A DNA stretch of 64,000 bases from Manihot esculenta (Eukaryota; Streptophyta; Magnoliopsida; Malpighiales; Euphorbiaceae): NCBI RefSeq assembly GCF_001659605.2, contig NC_035172.2, positions 30,927,342 to 30,991,341 of the forward strand. Direction: 5' to 3'. Both the position numbers and the translations under genes were made by a program. The notes under the pieces were generated by a model. It had not been told where the DNA came from. It worked only from the letters and a program-made list of their open reading frames with translations, and ran no database searches. Below, in pieces: positions 25,014 to 36,800 of this stretch (position 1 is its first letter; the number at the start of each line of letters is the position of its first letter).

Positions 25014-26633
25014 TGTTAATAATATGCCCTATAGCCAATCTATTGATTGTAGTTGGATATTATTTTTCATGTATTTTAAATATTTAAATATATTTTTAAA
25101 AATGCTATTATTTATCTTTAGTGTTAATTTAATTGAATTTCAAGTAAAGATAAAATTCATGAGATTATATTACTGTGCAAAAAAAAATTATAATGTGATT
25201 ATAATTGTGAGATTCCTATTGTATTTAAGTAACATTTCCAAATGTTCCTGGTCGATATTCTTATTATGATTGGACAATGATTAGAATTATTGAAATCAGT
25301 ACATATTATATTATGTCCTTTTAGAGGAAGCAATTGATCTTATAAGTTGAGATATGTGAGATATCTAGAACTAATATTTAGGTGCTTATTTTATAAATAG
25401 GTACATTGAACTGACCCGCCTGAGAAATTCATATGGAGAATAACCTGTATTTATGGATTATTCAAGTGATGGTTGTGTATGTGATCCTTTAACTTGAAAT
25501 CAATTAATAATCATATATAGAGACTTTTATATTTGAATTCATCTTACATGTTACTTGGTTCATGAGTAATAAATGGGGATAAATTTGATATATTAGGAAC
25601 TTTATGAAGGTATTTATGTAATTGAGAAAAGTTTCATCACCCCATTAAATTAGGGAATATTCCATTTATTCTCTGCTAGAATTAATCATGAAATCCTTGC
25701 ACAAGGTGGAATGAAATTAGCAAATGAGATTTGAAATTTCATTTAATCGGTCAATGGTTAATAAAATGAGAATTAATATGATTTAACATTGTTGACACGC
25801 TCCATGTATTAAATGTTAAATCGGGACATTTGTGATAAATGGATATTAATTATACTGACAAACTATGCACTGAAATGTTAAATCAAACCATTTTTGACAT
25901 TCTGAATATTTGGACAACCTTAACATGTTGCTAGATAATATTCTTGACTTTCAAATTAATTAATTAGTTAATCATATTTGTTGCCAACATATTTAAAACC
26001 TAATAAGTCATACACATAAAGAATTGTATGAGAAAATAAAATGAGAAGATAAATCAAGGAGGACTTAATTACATATAAATTGATATTGGGATAAAATTGC
26101 AATTTTAAAAAATTATGATTTTAATCTAATTAATTAAATAGAGACTTAATTTGTCTAAAATTTATATGGCCTATTTATTAAAGTGTTAGACCATAGTTGT
26201 AATTTATTTATTTAATTAGTTAAATAAATAATTAATTATTGTTATACTGAAACCTTAGGCTTTTAATATAAAAGGGTATCTTATAAGAGCATGTGCCTCC
26301 TGGCAGAAACTCTGTTGAGAGTCTCTAAAACTTGCAAGAAAAGCACAGAGCTAACAGTCAAAACCTCTCTTCTTCTCAATCCCTTAGAATTGTTTTAGGG
26401 TTTTTCGATCACCATTCTATATGGATATCATTAGAGACTAGACATTTGGACGGTTTATAGTTTGTGACAACTTAACCAAAATGAATGATCTCGTGTTTTT
26501 GTTGCAAAGAAAATAAAAGGTATTTATTTTCTCTTTTATATTATTGCTTTTTTCGTTTAAATGTGATCAATGTTGGTGAAAAATTTTATTTTTCTATTTC
26601 TTCTGTTACGTTCAATCATATTGAAACTCAACA
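25014..26633 (+). mobile_element. Solo-LTR-like insertion, 1.6 kb
   Basis: Begins TGTTAATAATATGCC and ends AAACTCAACA, a TGTT...AACA pair. It is flanked by GTAGA (25009-25013) and GTGGA (26634-26638), a 5-bp duplication with one difference. There is no internal coding region. A TATA-like AATATAAAAGGG near 26267 and a pyrimidine-rich CTCTTCTTCTC stretch downstream suggest plus orientation. Removing the block joins the two parts of the minus-strand integrase reading. The lineage (perhaps copia) is not determined. Confidence 0.65.
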
Positions 26634-26838
26634 GTGGATGCTCAGTTCGAGTCTTTGAACTCCGTGCGAATTGCCTCTATTCGAGTCTTTGGAGCCTCGA
26701 AGGAAATTTCCTCCCTATTTTGGAAGCCATGAATGAGACCTCCTCCCGAACTTTATACTGCTTAATAGTTGTCTGTAGCTTCTTAATATATTGCATCATC
26801 TGCACATTATTTAGATTATTAAGATTAGTCTCATTTAT
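26634..26838 (-). pseudogene. Short internal remnant of the outer element
   Basis: Minus-strand reading gives NETNLNNLNNVQMMQYIKKL followed by a broken frame that runs into the integrase remnant across the solo-LTR-like insertion. The first part looks gag-like rather than pol-like, so a large gag-pol deletion is likely here. Assignment is uncertain. Confidence 0.4.
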
Positions 26839-28091
26839 TGTAACGACCCGAAAACCGGACCGCTACCGGCGCTAGGATTCAGATTGACTTAAGGTCGTCG
26901 GAACCCGTAGCAAGCCTAACATACATCCTGTCATACCTGACAAAATCTCATACATGATCATATATTTTCATAAAACTTTAAACTTTCCATATACCAAGCT
27001 TGACCTGTGCATGCACCATAACTGTAAACATAAAACCCCACACTAGAGCCCTCATCAAATGCTCTAGTTGGGTCAACATAACATACATGAAGCTTGGTTC
27101 AACATTTCTCATCATTAATACATTTCATATAGATCATGTACAAAAAGGGATTACCACTACTGTTAGGGCCAAGCACAATACTAAACCATGAAACATTTCT
27201 TTACATTACATTACATTATACCATTTTACATTTCATGTCCACTACTAGACTATTACATTTAATACAACCTTCAACCTTGACGACTTTTCGGTCTATCCTG
27301 AACCTGCAAACCTGGGGGTTAGGGGAGAGGGGTGAGCTACTAAGGCCTAGTGAGCAGAACATTAAAACAATTTATTAAACATATGTTTTTATGAAATGCA
27401 TCACAACACAAACAATTCACATCACGGATGGACTTGTCACCAATAACCATCTTTCCTCTTAATCATAACAAAATGCCAGGACGCGTGGAATGGGCAGCCC
27501 TGGACTTTCATATGTGGTGCCAGAGCGCGTGGCATGGGCAGCCCTGGACTTGCTTATCATACCATATCATATCGTACCGAGGGCTAGTGAGTCATCCAAT
27601 ATCCATCCACATTAACATCATATTATGCAATGCATCATATTCATGAATTCTAATGCAAAACAACCTAATACATATCATGGCATTCATGATGCATGGATCA
27701 TGCTAAAAAGATTTCATTACTTCAAAACATAGTTTAGTTCTACTCACCTCTGGCTGACTCTGCAACAGCTAACACTACTGCCTCCTCGGTTCCTCGGGTC
27801 CGATCCTACACAAGTGGACTCAAATGAGGGACCGAACATACTTTAACATGACTCTAAACATCTCCCCAAAACTCCCTAAAACATCATAAACATGCATGAA
27901 AAAACAGGCGAAGGAAGGCTAGGCAAGGGACTTTCGGCGGCAGGTTCGGCTGCCGAAAGCCTCTACAGATCCGAAAGTCAGGCACTTTCGGGGGCAAGGT
28001 TCGACGGCCGAAGGTCCTTCTAGAGCCAAAAGTCACTATCCTTCGGGGGTAGGTTCGGCGGCCGAACCTTGCCTCCAGAGCCGAAAGTCCA
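26839..28091 (-). repeat. Truncated 3' LTR of the nested element
   Basis: Aligns from TGTAACGACC (26839) with 30768 onward. Homology stops at the shared CCGAAAGT near 28089, after which RT coding sequence begins. Differences I read in the first 125 or so bases are all transitions. It contains repeated GGTTCGGCGGCCGAA motifs at 27940-28075. Confidence 0.85.
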
Positions 28092-30508
28092 AATAGATCG
28101 TAGATCCTAGGTAACATATATTTGTTCTTGGTAGTGACTTTGTTCAACTGCCTGTAGTCGATACAAAGCCTCAAGGATCCATCATTCTTCTTTACAAACA
28201 GCACCGGAGCACCCCAAGGTGAGGTACTCGGTCGGATGAAGCCCTTATCCACCAACTCTTGCAACTGCTCCTTTAGCTCATTCAACTCTGCTGGTGCCAT
28301 CCTGTAGAGAGGGATATAGATTGGTCTAGATACAGACATTACTTCTATTTCGAACTCTATCTCCCTAGCAGGTGGTAGTCCTGAAAGCTCGTTTGGGAAG
28401 ATATTTGGAAACTATCTGACCACGGGCACTGAGGCGGGCTCGCTAACCTGACTATCAAGCTCTCTAACATGAGCTAGAAACCCCTAACAACCCCTCCAGA
28501 GCAACCTACGAGCCTGTAGGACTGATATCAAACCTCTAGGTGTACCCCTCCTGTCTCCCTTGAAGACAACCTTTAACCCATCCTGATCTCTGAACCTGAC
28601 TACCTTGTCTCTGCAGTCCAAGGTAGCACCATGGGCAGATAGCCAATCCATCCCTAGAATGACATCAAAATCCGTCAAATCTAGAACCACAAGGTCGGCT
28701 GGAAGGTATCTCTCCTCAACAAACACTGGACTATACCGGCAGACTGATTCTGCCACTGATGGATCACACTTGGGTCCACTGACCTAGAGGGGACACTCTA
28801 ACCCAGAGACTATCAAACCCAACCTCTCTACGACTCTCGGAGCAACAAAAAAATGAGATGCACTATGGTCCATTAAAGCATACACATCTAAACAACCAAT
28901 GATGAGATTACCTGACACCACGGTGTTTAACATGTTTGCCTCCTGCTGTGTCATAGTGACGATCCGAGCTGGAGCTGATGGACCTTCACCCCGGGAACCT
29001 GCTGAAGAAGAGGCTGCTCCTCTCCCTCTGCCTCTGCCATTGCCCTATGTCATGGCTGGAGCTACTGGTTGTGCCACACTGCCTGAAGCTGTCTACTGGG
29101 ACGGTGCCATGAAAGCTGCCCTAGGACACTCCCGTGCCATGTGTCCCTCCTGCCCACACCTGAAGTAGGCTGTAGACCCCAACCGACAGACCCCCTTGTG
29201 CGGCTTCCCACACCTCATGCATTCTGAACCATCTAAACCTGAGCTCGAGCCACCACCTAATTCCAGACCGGACTTCAACCGGTTCTAGAACTTGCTCTTC
29301 TTGGTCTTGGATCTGCCCCACTTTTTACTACCTGAAGCTGCTGTACTATGAGAAGAGGGATCTAACTTTCCCCCGCCTGGGGTCTTGTAACCCGAAGATT
29401 GTGCCACTGTCTGCTTAACTGACCCCTCAATGATGGCACTAGCCTCCATCTTCCGTGCTGCATCCACAATGGTGTGGAAGCTCTCCCTCTCTGCTGCAAG
29501 GATCAGGGAGGAATACCTAGGGTTGAGCCTCATGGTATACCTCCTAGCTTTCTTCTGATCTGTGTCATATGCCTGACCCACATACTGCAGCAACTCCAGA
29601 AACCTGTCGGTATACTCGTCGACACTCATATCCTCTGTCTGCCTTAGCTGCTCAAAATCAAAAACTTTTAGCTCTTTGAAACTGTCTGGAAACGCCCATC
29701 CAGCAAACTCATTTGCAAACTCCTCCCAGGATAGGCTGTCCAACCTTGGGTCCACATAATTTTTAAACCATTCTCGTGCCTTCTTGTATTTCAAAGTGAA
29801 CCCTGCCATCTGAATGGCTCTACTATCATCAGCTCCCAACTCATCTGTTATCATTTTGACAGTTTTGAGGTACTCAAACGGATCATCACCTGTCTTGAAC
29901 TTTGGAGCATCCAGCTTCAGATAATCTGTCATCTTTACCTTGCTCCCCACAGATGAGCTAGGTTTAGGTGTTTGGATTTCAGGGACTACAGGTTCTGCTG
30001 GTGGAGGAGGAGGTGCAGCATTCCCTGGGTTAGGGTTTGCTGGATTTGGATAGAAAGGTGAGGGTGGATACATAGGGTACTGGGGGTATGGTGGGTAAAA
30101 AGGAGGGTAAGGCATGAAGGAGGGATATGGGTTAAAGCTGGAGTAATCCGATGTACCCCCCATCGGATACCCTGGGCCCTATGGAAAGGGTTGATATTGG
30201 GGTGGATAGCCAAATCCCGAGGCCTGAGCGCCTCCTTGAGACTCTCCCATACCCTCTTCTGACATACTCATGCCCAAACTACCATCTCTTCTCTGTTCAT
30301 CCTCCTCTGATCCCCTTACATCAGCTGACATTCCACCCTGAACTGTCCCCCTCCTGCTTACATCAAAAGACCTTCTAGGGTCCCTTGACGTTCCCTCTCT
30401 ACTTGATCTACATGATATTGCCCTTGGCAAAGCAGGGGGACGGGCATCCATGCCCTCATTCTCTGGTGGGACTCCAGTAAATCGTGCAGATCGACGAGTG
30501 CCTCGCAT
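28092..30508 (-). pseudogene. gag-protease-RT of the nested element, with multiple stops
   Basis: A single minus-strand frame starts at ATG 30508 and is interrupted by TAG codons, the clearest at about 30179, 29285 and 29090, near 28785, near 28484 and near 28416. In order: an Arg/Ser-rich N-terminus; a Pro/Tyr-rich stretch (29980-30130); a retrotransposon gag domain (DDPFEYLKTVKMITDELGAD to AARKMEASA, about 29440-29900); a Lys-rich link; a CMRCGKPHKGVC segment and a CCHC knuckle whose first Cys is Tyr (YFRCGQEGHMAREC); and a protease region with DHSASHFF where DSGA-type residues are expected, followed by LDLTDFDVILGMDWL. The RT N-terminal part includes [20 protein letters not shown] and [22 protein letters not shown] ends abruptly at about 28092 on the LTR junction. 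It is non-functional. Confidence 0.9.
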
Positions 30509-30752
30509 TCTGTTTTTTGAAAAACAACACATACACATAAACATCAACATCATATGGTTCATGTGGAAACACATGAACCCACATCATACATAGCATATCA
30601 TTAATGCACATGCATATAGTCATGGCATTTCACATCATCATCAAGACAGGACTCTACATCCTATCCTAGTGGACATGATTTTTCCTATTGTGCTTGCCCT
30701 TTTATAACATCTATGAGCCCGAACTCTCTAGGTCCGACCATATGAACCTAGG

Positions 30753-30764
30753 GCTCTGATACCA
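30753..30764 (-). other. Primer-binding site for initiator tRNA-Met (nested element)
   Basis: Minus strand reads TGGTATCAGAGC three bases after the 5' LTR end, the standard complement of the plant initiator tRNA-Met 3' end. It appears intact. Confidence 0.9.
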
Positions 30765-30767
30765 CTC

Positions 30768-32912
30768 TATAACGATCCAAAAATCAGACCGCTACCGGCG
30801 CTAGAATTCAGATCGATTTAAGATCGCCGGAACCCGTAGCAAGCCTAACATACATCTTGTCATACCTGACAAAATCCCATACATGATCATACATTTTCAT
30901 AAAACTTTAAACTTTCCATATACCAAGCTTAACCTATGCATGCACCATAACTGTAAACATAAAACCCCACACTAGAGCTCTCATCAAATGCTCTAGTTGG
31001 GTCAACATAACATACATCAAGCTTGGTTCAACATTTCTCATCATTAAAACATTTCATATAGATCATGTACAAAAAGGGATTACCACTACTGTTAGGGCCA
31101 AGCACAATAATAAACCATGAAACATTTCTTTACATTACATTACATTATACCATTTTACATTTCATGTCCACTACTAGACTATTACATTTAATACAACCTT
31201 CAACCTCGACGACTTCCCGGTCTATCCTGAACCTGCAAACCTGGGGGTTAGGGGAGAGGGGTGAGCTACTAAGGCCTAGTGAGCAGAACATTAAAACAAT
31301 TTATTAAACATATGTTTTCATGAAATGCATCACAACACAAACAATTCACATCATGGATGGACTTGTCACCAATAACCCTCTTTCCTCTTAATCATAACAA
31401 AATGCCAAGACGCGTGGAATGGGCAGCCCTGGACTTTCTTACGTGGTGCTAGGGCGCGTGGCATGGGTAGCCCTAGACTTGCTTATCATACCATATCATA
31501 TCGTACCGAGGGCTAGTGGGTCATCCAATATCCATCCACATCAACATCATATTATGCAATGCATCATATTCGTGAATTCTAATGCAAAACAACCTAATAC
31601 ATATCATGGCATTCGTGATGCATGGATCATGCTAAAAAGATTTCATTACTTCAAAACATAGTTTAGTTCTACTCACCTTTGGCCGACTCTACAACAGCTA
31701 ATACTGTTGGCCTCCTCGATTCCTCGGGTCTGATCCTACACAGGTGGACTCAAATGAGGGACCAAACATACTCTAACATGACTCTAAACATCTCTCCAAA
31801 ACCCCCTAAAACATCATAAACATGCATAGAAAAACAGGCGAAGGAAGGCTGGGCAAGGGACTTTCGGCGGCAGGTTCGGCGGCCGAAAGCCCCTACAGAT
31901 CCGAAAGTCAGGCACTTTTGGGGGCAAGGTTCGGCTGCCGAAGGTCCTTCTAGAGCCGAAAGTCACTATCCTTCAGGGGCAGGTTCGGCGGCCGAACCTT
32001 GCCTCCAGAGCCGAAAGTCTAACTTTTGGGGGCAAGGTTAGGTGGCCTAAAGCTGCCTCCACAGGCAGGTTCGGCAGCCGAATATGGCTTCGGTGGCCGA
32101 ACCTCGGTTCTCCAGAATGGCAGAACCCGATTCTGCCTCTCACTTCCAGCCACCAAAAACCTCACAACATATATCCAACTATTCTAAAATATGCATAAAC
32201 ACATTTTCAAGCTCACAGGGGCATAAAACTAGCCTAAACCCCAACAAACATCAACATAGCATCACATTTAGCATAAAACTAACATAAACCCTAACATTTT
32301 ACAACTAGCCTAAACATGCATCAAACACCCTTAAAACCCCTCAAAACTTACTTAAAACATAGAAGAAGATGAGGATCTATACTTATCTCTTGAAGATCGA
32401 GAGGAGATGTGATCCAAACTTGGAGATTGGGAGAAATCGAGCTCCGGGGGTCTCAAGCTTCACAACTTGATCTTAGCTTAAAAATCTTCAAAACAGAGTA
32501 AAACTCATCAAAAACTTGAAGGGATTGAAGGAAAACACAAAATCAACCATGGGAGGGTGAAATCTCACCTATGCCCGAAAATAGAGAGAGAAAACTCGCC
32601 CATTTTCGGACATGGGGCCTTTTATAGGTGGCTGGCCAGACCACCTTCGGGGGCCAAAGGTGCTTCCGCAAGAGCACCATGTTCGGCGGCCGAACATGAG
32701 GTTCGGCTGCCGAACCTGAACTCTTCCTCCATGGTGTTTTGTTTCAAAACTTGATTTTCTTTCTTCATTAAAACCATAAAAACATGTAAAAACATCTTAT
32801 ACAAATATATTTTACCCTTTTAGAGGGTTCCGACATCCGAGAATTCCAGATTCCAACGGAGATTCCACCGGAAGGTAGGAATTCTGATGCCGGAGTCTAG
32901 CCGGGTATTACA
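30768..32912 (-). repeat. 5' LTR of the nested element, 2.1 kb
   Basis: Runs from TATAACGATC at 30768 (the expected TG is now TA) to TATTACA at 32912. It is full length compared with the truncated copy. It contains two clusters of GGTTCGGCGGCCGAA-type near-palindromes (31860-32105 and 32675-32725). No coding function is assigned to ORFs inside it. Confidence 0.88.
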
Positions 32913-33129
32913 TTTAACATGAGAGGAGCGTCTTATCCATTACCAAGGGTGAAGGAGATGATGGCTCCCCTATTGGCAGCGGACTAAGCAATAACTCATG
33001 AATTTTCAACTATTTTAAGAGTAAACTTTAGGGAAGAGGATTTCATGTGAAAGGGTAAATGAGATTGCTAGGTCAAATTTATCCCAAATGAACAAGAGAA
33101 ATCAATGAGATTCTGACAATAGAACCAAA
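32913..33129 (-). other. Leader of the outer element with decayed primer-binding site
   Basis: On the minus strand the bases after the LTR read TTTGGTTCTATTGTCAGAAT (33129-33110). Allowing C-to-T and G-to-A changes, this resembles the tRNA-Arg-type primer site TGGCGCCGTTGTCGGGGA common in Tat elements. The remaining leader has no clear ORF. Confidence 0.5.
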
Positions 33130-33634
33130 TAATGTTGCCGAAAATGAGCTGAATATGATCTGTCAATTTGTAAAAGGAGAAGGTGAGGTGATTAGCACCT
33201 AGAGACAGTCACTCCAACACTCAAGTTAGTAAGTTTTCAAGAAGGGCGAGTGTAAATAGGGAGCTCAAATTTTTAGAAGAGTGTGTTAGAATGTGTACTT
33301 TGAACTCTGTGTATCCTTTGCTTTTATACTATAATAAGATAAGGTTAGTTAATGACTTCCCTGAAAATCTGACTAGTACTGATTAGTGGACAAGAGATTC
33401 TCTTATTGTAGGTGTAATGAGATCTATTATAACATTTTTTAATGATAACTAGATATCAAAAGAGACTCGACTAGACACACGGGGCTAAACTTTTATTGTT
33501 TCGAGTACCGATCATTCGATTGACCGAATTTTCTCTTTCGTGGATGAGACCTGAGTGACCGATAATTACAGTCTATTAAAATTCTGTCACATGGTTCTAT
33601 CGTATAGTGATAACGCATAATATACTTTATATCA
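33130..33634 (-). repeat. 5' LTR of the outer element
   Basis: Homologous to 21232-21755. On the minus strand it starts TGATATAAAG (33634) and ends ACATTA (33130, expected CA mutated to TA). The target duplication ATTAT follows at 33635-33639. Confidence 0.8.
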
Positions 33635-33639
33635 ATTAT

Positions 33640-33853
33640 AATTTTAAATATTATTATTATAATTTTATAATTTCATTAATATAAATTATATTATGATTCA
33701 TAAATGATATAAACGTTGTTTTTATTAATTTTAATTACTAATATAAAATATGCATTACTTTTATTAATTTAGTCATACCTAATAACTAACTGAATTTTTC
33801 AGCTGTAGTTAGGTTTTTTTTTAATCTCAATTTATTTCAGTTGATAAAACAAG

Positions 33854-33887
<34 letters not shown>

Positions 33888-36800
33888 ACAAGGATGCTTT
33901 GATTTGATTAATATTTTTCTAATCCTGAAACCAGATTTGCCTGTCTATGTCCGGCTGTGGCCCCACATTCCGGTCAGACTTTGTAAAAATCTCCTCGGGC
34001 AACGTCCAGGGATTATTTTTCTTTAATCTTAAATTTGTAAAAATCTATGAATAAACCAACTCATTTTCTTTAACAATTAATTAATAATAATAATCTCTCA
34101 GATTTTTTTTTCTCAGTTTTTAAAAATTTTCTAAGCAAAAAAAAAGGAAAAGGAGAAAATTCCTTGTCATAATATGAAACTGGTCTTTTCGTCCGACCAA
34201 TTCCAAAATTTAATTATAGAAGACTTTGAATAAGTTGGAAAAGAAAAAGTTACAGAATTATTTATTTATGTCTTTTTACTTAATCAGTCTAAAATCCAAT
34301 TAATAAATTGTTATATTTTATTTTCACAAATTAAAAAAAATCCATCCAACTATTTTTACTGCCCAATCCTCAATCAAACATATTAAATAAGAGATTTTTT
34401 TTATTTTTCTATAATTTTCATACCTTTTATTTTCTTTATGGTTCTTTTTCAAATGCTCTAACCTCCTATTTTTATCTCCATCAATTATTTCCTATCTCTA
34501 TTTATTATTTAGCTCCAATTTCTCGTATAATAATAATTATAAATAAAAATATAATAATGAGTCACTCAAAACTCAACCGAATAAAAATTTAAGTTGGTTT
34601 AATTTATTTTTATATAAATTAAAAATTAAAAATTTATTTTACAAGTTGAATTTAAACTTAATAATATTTACATAATTTAGTCTGTTAAACTCTGAATATA
34701 TGCTTATTTAATAAAAATATTATTTTTTATTTTAAAAATTCTATAACATCCATCTAAAATTTTCTTTTATTGGACTATATTTATACATTTTTCATGACTA
34801 TGTTTATTTAATTTAAATGTAAAATTTAGTTTCTAACTTATTATTTTAAATTAAAACTCAATAAAATTATAAATCAATAAACTTGCTCATCAGATATATG
34901 ATACTCATCTCGATAAATACTTTTGGTTAATTTAGCAAATTAATAAAATTTTAAAATTTTGATATTTGCTTCGAGTTGAAAAGGCGTAAAACTTAAATTT
35001 AATTTGAATTTTAAAAACATATAAAGGAGGTAATTTAATATTAAAATATATTAAATTTTATACCAGTAATTTAAATCACATTAAATTTCTAATAAATATT
35101 AAAATATTATTTTTATTTGATAAAATTATATATCTTAAATCTAAAATTCCTCATTTTAGTACTCCACATCCTACGCTGTATATAATTCTATTATTTCATA
35201 CGTTTCTAACAGTATCTAAAATTTATATTCAATATGTTATATAAAAAATTCAATCTTCGTAATTAAATATATTATTTTATTTATAGCCAATTTGATTATT
35301 TATTTCGTATTCATATTGACTTAAATATTGAAAATGTTATCTAGTTTTATAATTTTGAGTATGTATCCAGTTTTATAATTTCTGAGTGTGTACAACAAAA
35401 AAATTACCCTTTCAAAAAAAAATCAAAGCTGAATTTTTTATTTCTGAGTATGTATTCCAGTTTTATAAAATATTATTTTAATATAAATTAAATTATAAAT
35501 TTTAAAATAAATTTTAACAAAATTATATGATTTTTTTTTTTTTTTACTTCCTAAATAAAAGAATAAAAGGAGAGAGAAGTTTATTTGAAAATGCGAGTCA
35601 GGGTAAGCAGCAGAAGCAAAGACTAGAAGGAGAAAGGACAACATGAAAAGCTTTTTTAAGGTGAACAACATGAAAAGCTTCACCACTGCATTTGATGAAT
35701 GATGATGCGGTCAAACCATGACAAAACTGAGCTGTACCTAATTGCTTTGCTTTTTCTGAAATTGTACCTAACTTCAAAGCACTGCCCCTATCATTGTTAA
35801 TCCTTCGCTAAATGCATCATTTATGTTTTCATATTCTTATGAAAAAGTTATTTTATTTCATTTATTTTTTTAATTTTTAAATTTTAAATAATTTAATTTT
35901 TATAAAATAATCAAATATATATATCACCTCTTTAATTTTTAAACTTTAAATAATTAAATTTTTATAATTATAGAAATTAAATTATTTAACTATTTAAAAG
36001 TTAAATAAATAAATAAAATAAAATTATCTTTTAATTTAATTATTTTTATTATTAATTTTCTGTTAAACTTAAACTTTTATTACATAAGCATTCTTTTTTT
36101 TTTTTTTTCATTCAAGTTCAAAAGCATACATATTCATAAGGGTTTTATTTAATTTTTTAAATAGTTGAAATTAATTTAATTATTAGAGAAATTCTCATGA
36201 GAAAAAATTGAATTAAATCGTATTGAAATTATAAAAAATTGATATTATAGACATTAAATTGTATTAAATGAATTTATTTAATTATTTAATTTTAAATTTA
36301 ATTTTTTATTAAAAATTATACCAAAATTAAATTAGAACATACTGAAAAATTGATAGTATAATGATTTTAGTGATATTATAGTATATTATGTAATTTTAGT
36401 AATATATTTTATATTTTATATATTTTTAATGTAATTTTATTATTTTGTATTATTAAAATTATAAAATTTTATTTAATAAATATAAATCTTAATTTTATAA
36501 ATCGTTAAATAATATATAATAAAAAATTATAAATAATAAAAGTATCAATAAAATAATTATTTAAAAATAATTCCAAACTGAATAAAAATTTAATTTCATA
36601 TTTGTATATATACTCTCTTTAATTATTTTTATATTTAATATTATTTAATTACTTTTATAAATTAAATTATTTATATAATTTAAATATAATTCTCTCTTTT
36701 GACTATTAAATAATTATTAAAAATATTATAAAATAATTATATATTTTAATTAGTTATTAAAATTTTTTAATAATATAATTTAATTAATTAATTATAATTT

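Larger units (their letters stand above)
26839..32912 (-). mobile_element. Nested Ty3/gypsy retrotransposon with internal deletion
   Basis: Minus-strand element between TG/CA ends. The 5' LTR is 30768-32912, a tRNA-Met primer site sits at 30753-30764, gag-protease-partial RT runs 30508-28092, and a truncated 3' LTR covers 26839-28091. Flanks are TTTAT (26834-26838) and TTTAA (32913-32917), a 5-bp duplication with one mismatch. The RT palm core, RNase H, integrase and the first roughly 890 bp of the 3' LTR are deleted. The gag style, single long gag-pol frame, long LTR and Met primer suggest a Tekay/Del-like chromovirus, but the diagnostic chromodomain is lost. The LTRs are much more alike than those of the outer element, so it is younger. 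Confidence 0.88.
21227..33639 (-). mobile_element. Outer Ty3/gypsy LTR retrotransposon, Tat-like, with nested insertions
   Basis: Two direct LTR copies (21232-21755 and 33130-33634) bound the element. The 5-bp duplication ATTAT is at 21227-21231 and 33635-33639. It is read on the minus strand because the integrase C-terminal remnant (24730-25013) is coded there and a decayed primer site sits just inside the right LTR. Order 5' to 3' on the minus strand: LTR, primer site, leader, nested gypsy element, short remnant, solo-LTR-like insertion, integrase end, minisatellite, antisense ORF, purine-rich tract, LTR. Most of gag-pol is missing. The antisense ORF between pol and 3' LTR, the Arg-like primer site and the 3' minisatellite are typical of the Tat lineage. 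The LTRs differ by many substitutions and a gap, so the insertion is old. Confidence 0.85.

Noticed and set aside
28605..29168. Plus-strand ORFs at 28605-28787 and 28899-29168
   Set aside because: They are antisense shadows of the protease and zinc-knuckle region.
31065..31661. LTR ORFs at 27136-27378, 31065-31307 and 31419-31661 as genes
   Set aside because: They occur in both LTR copies and lie in non-coding LTR sequence.
21227..33639. Outer element as a plus-strand retrotransposon with the PF04195-like ORF as gag
   Set aside because: The integrase C-terminus, polypurine tract and primer-like site all fit the minus strand.
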